From contig CAYOMD010000032.1 of the NCBI GenBank assembly GCA_964404985.1, positions 1 to 22,864 of the forward strand: 22,864 bases of DNA, read 5' to 3'. The notes beneath the pieces are model-generated. The model saw nothing but the letters and a program-made list of their open reading frames with translations, did no database searches and was not told where the DNA came from. The position numbers and the translations under genes are program-made. The stretch is from Hankyongella sp964404985. GTDB taxonomy: Bacteria > Pseudomonadota > Alphaproteobacteria > Sphingomonadales > Sphingomonadaceae. This document shows, piece after piece, positions 22,857-22,864 of this stretch (the first letter of the stretch is position 1; every line of letters starts with the position of its first letter).

Positions 22857-22864
22857 CCAGGATA

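Overview
The window looks like chromosomal DNA from a GC-rich alphaproteobacterium. The backbone is above 60% G+C by eye. The lineage evidence is the gene order tRNA-Trp, secE, nusG, rplK, rplA, rplJ, rplL, rpoB, the lepB-rnc-era block, a HisN-type histidinol-phosphatase, and the style of the L10, L1 and RpoB proteins. The genus cannot be read from the sequence. No rRNA gene, CRISPR array, intact insertion sequence or prophage was seen.

Left part, minus strand, read right to left (about 13-1 kb): lepB, rnc and era form a tight, translationally coupled block (GTGA and ATGA overlaps). It is followed by tRNA-Gly(TCC), a two-gene AT-rich insert (an SDH/Clp-fold serine proteinase and a 78-residue unknown protein), tRNA-Trp(CCA) with a recognisable promoter, and then secE, nusG, rplK, rplA, rplJ, rplL and rpoB. 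rpoB runs off the left edge with 1250 codons visible. This region carries RNA control signals typical of ribosomal protein operons: a 383-nt gap before rplJ with a candidate L10-binding leader, a GNRA-capped hairpin between rplL and rpoB, and an 11-bp inverted repeat between nusG and rplK. The tuf gene that often sits beside tRNA-Trp is absent here, and the proteinase pair occupies its place.

Middle part (11.7-18.3 kb): amn (AMP nucleosidase) runs divergently from lepB. Next is a solitary DNA methyltransferase with a C-terminal Mrr/PD-(D/E)XK-like domain, whose central target-recognition stretch is much poorer in G+C than its two ends. An exported metal-dependent amidohydrolase, hisN and an exported TraB/GumN-family protein follow, on alternating strands.

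Right part, plus strand (18.4-22.7 kb): rpmI, rplT, pheS and pheT, the standard L35-L20-PheRS cluster without infC. A plausible promoter precedes it, and a small hairpin overlaps the rpmI ribosome-binding site. The last 200 bases hold no recognised gene, only a tiny possible ORF, and end in a palindrome that resembles dispersed intergenic repeats of alphaproteobacteria.

Most of the window is housekeeping. The two candidates for unusual biology are the mosaic methyltransferase-nuclease fusion and the Clp-fold proteinase pair between the two tRNA genes. Neither can be shown to be a new system from sequence alone.
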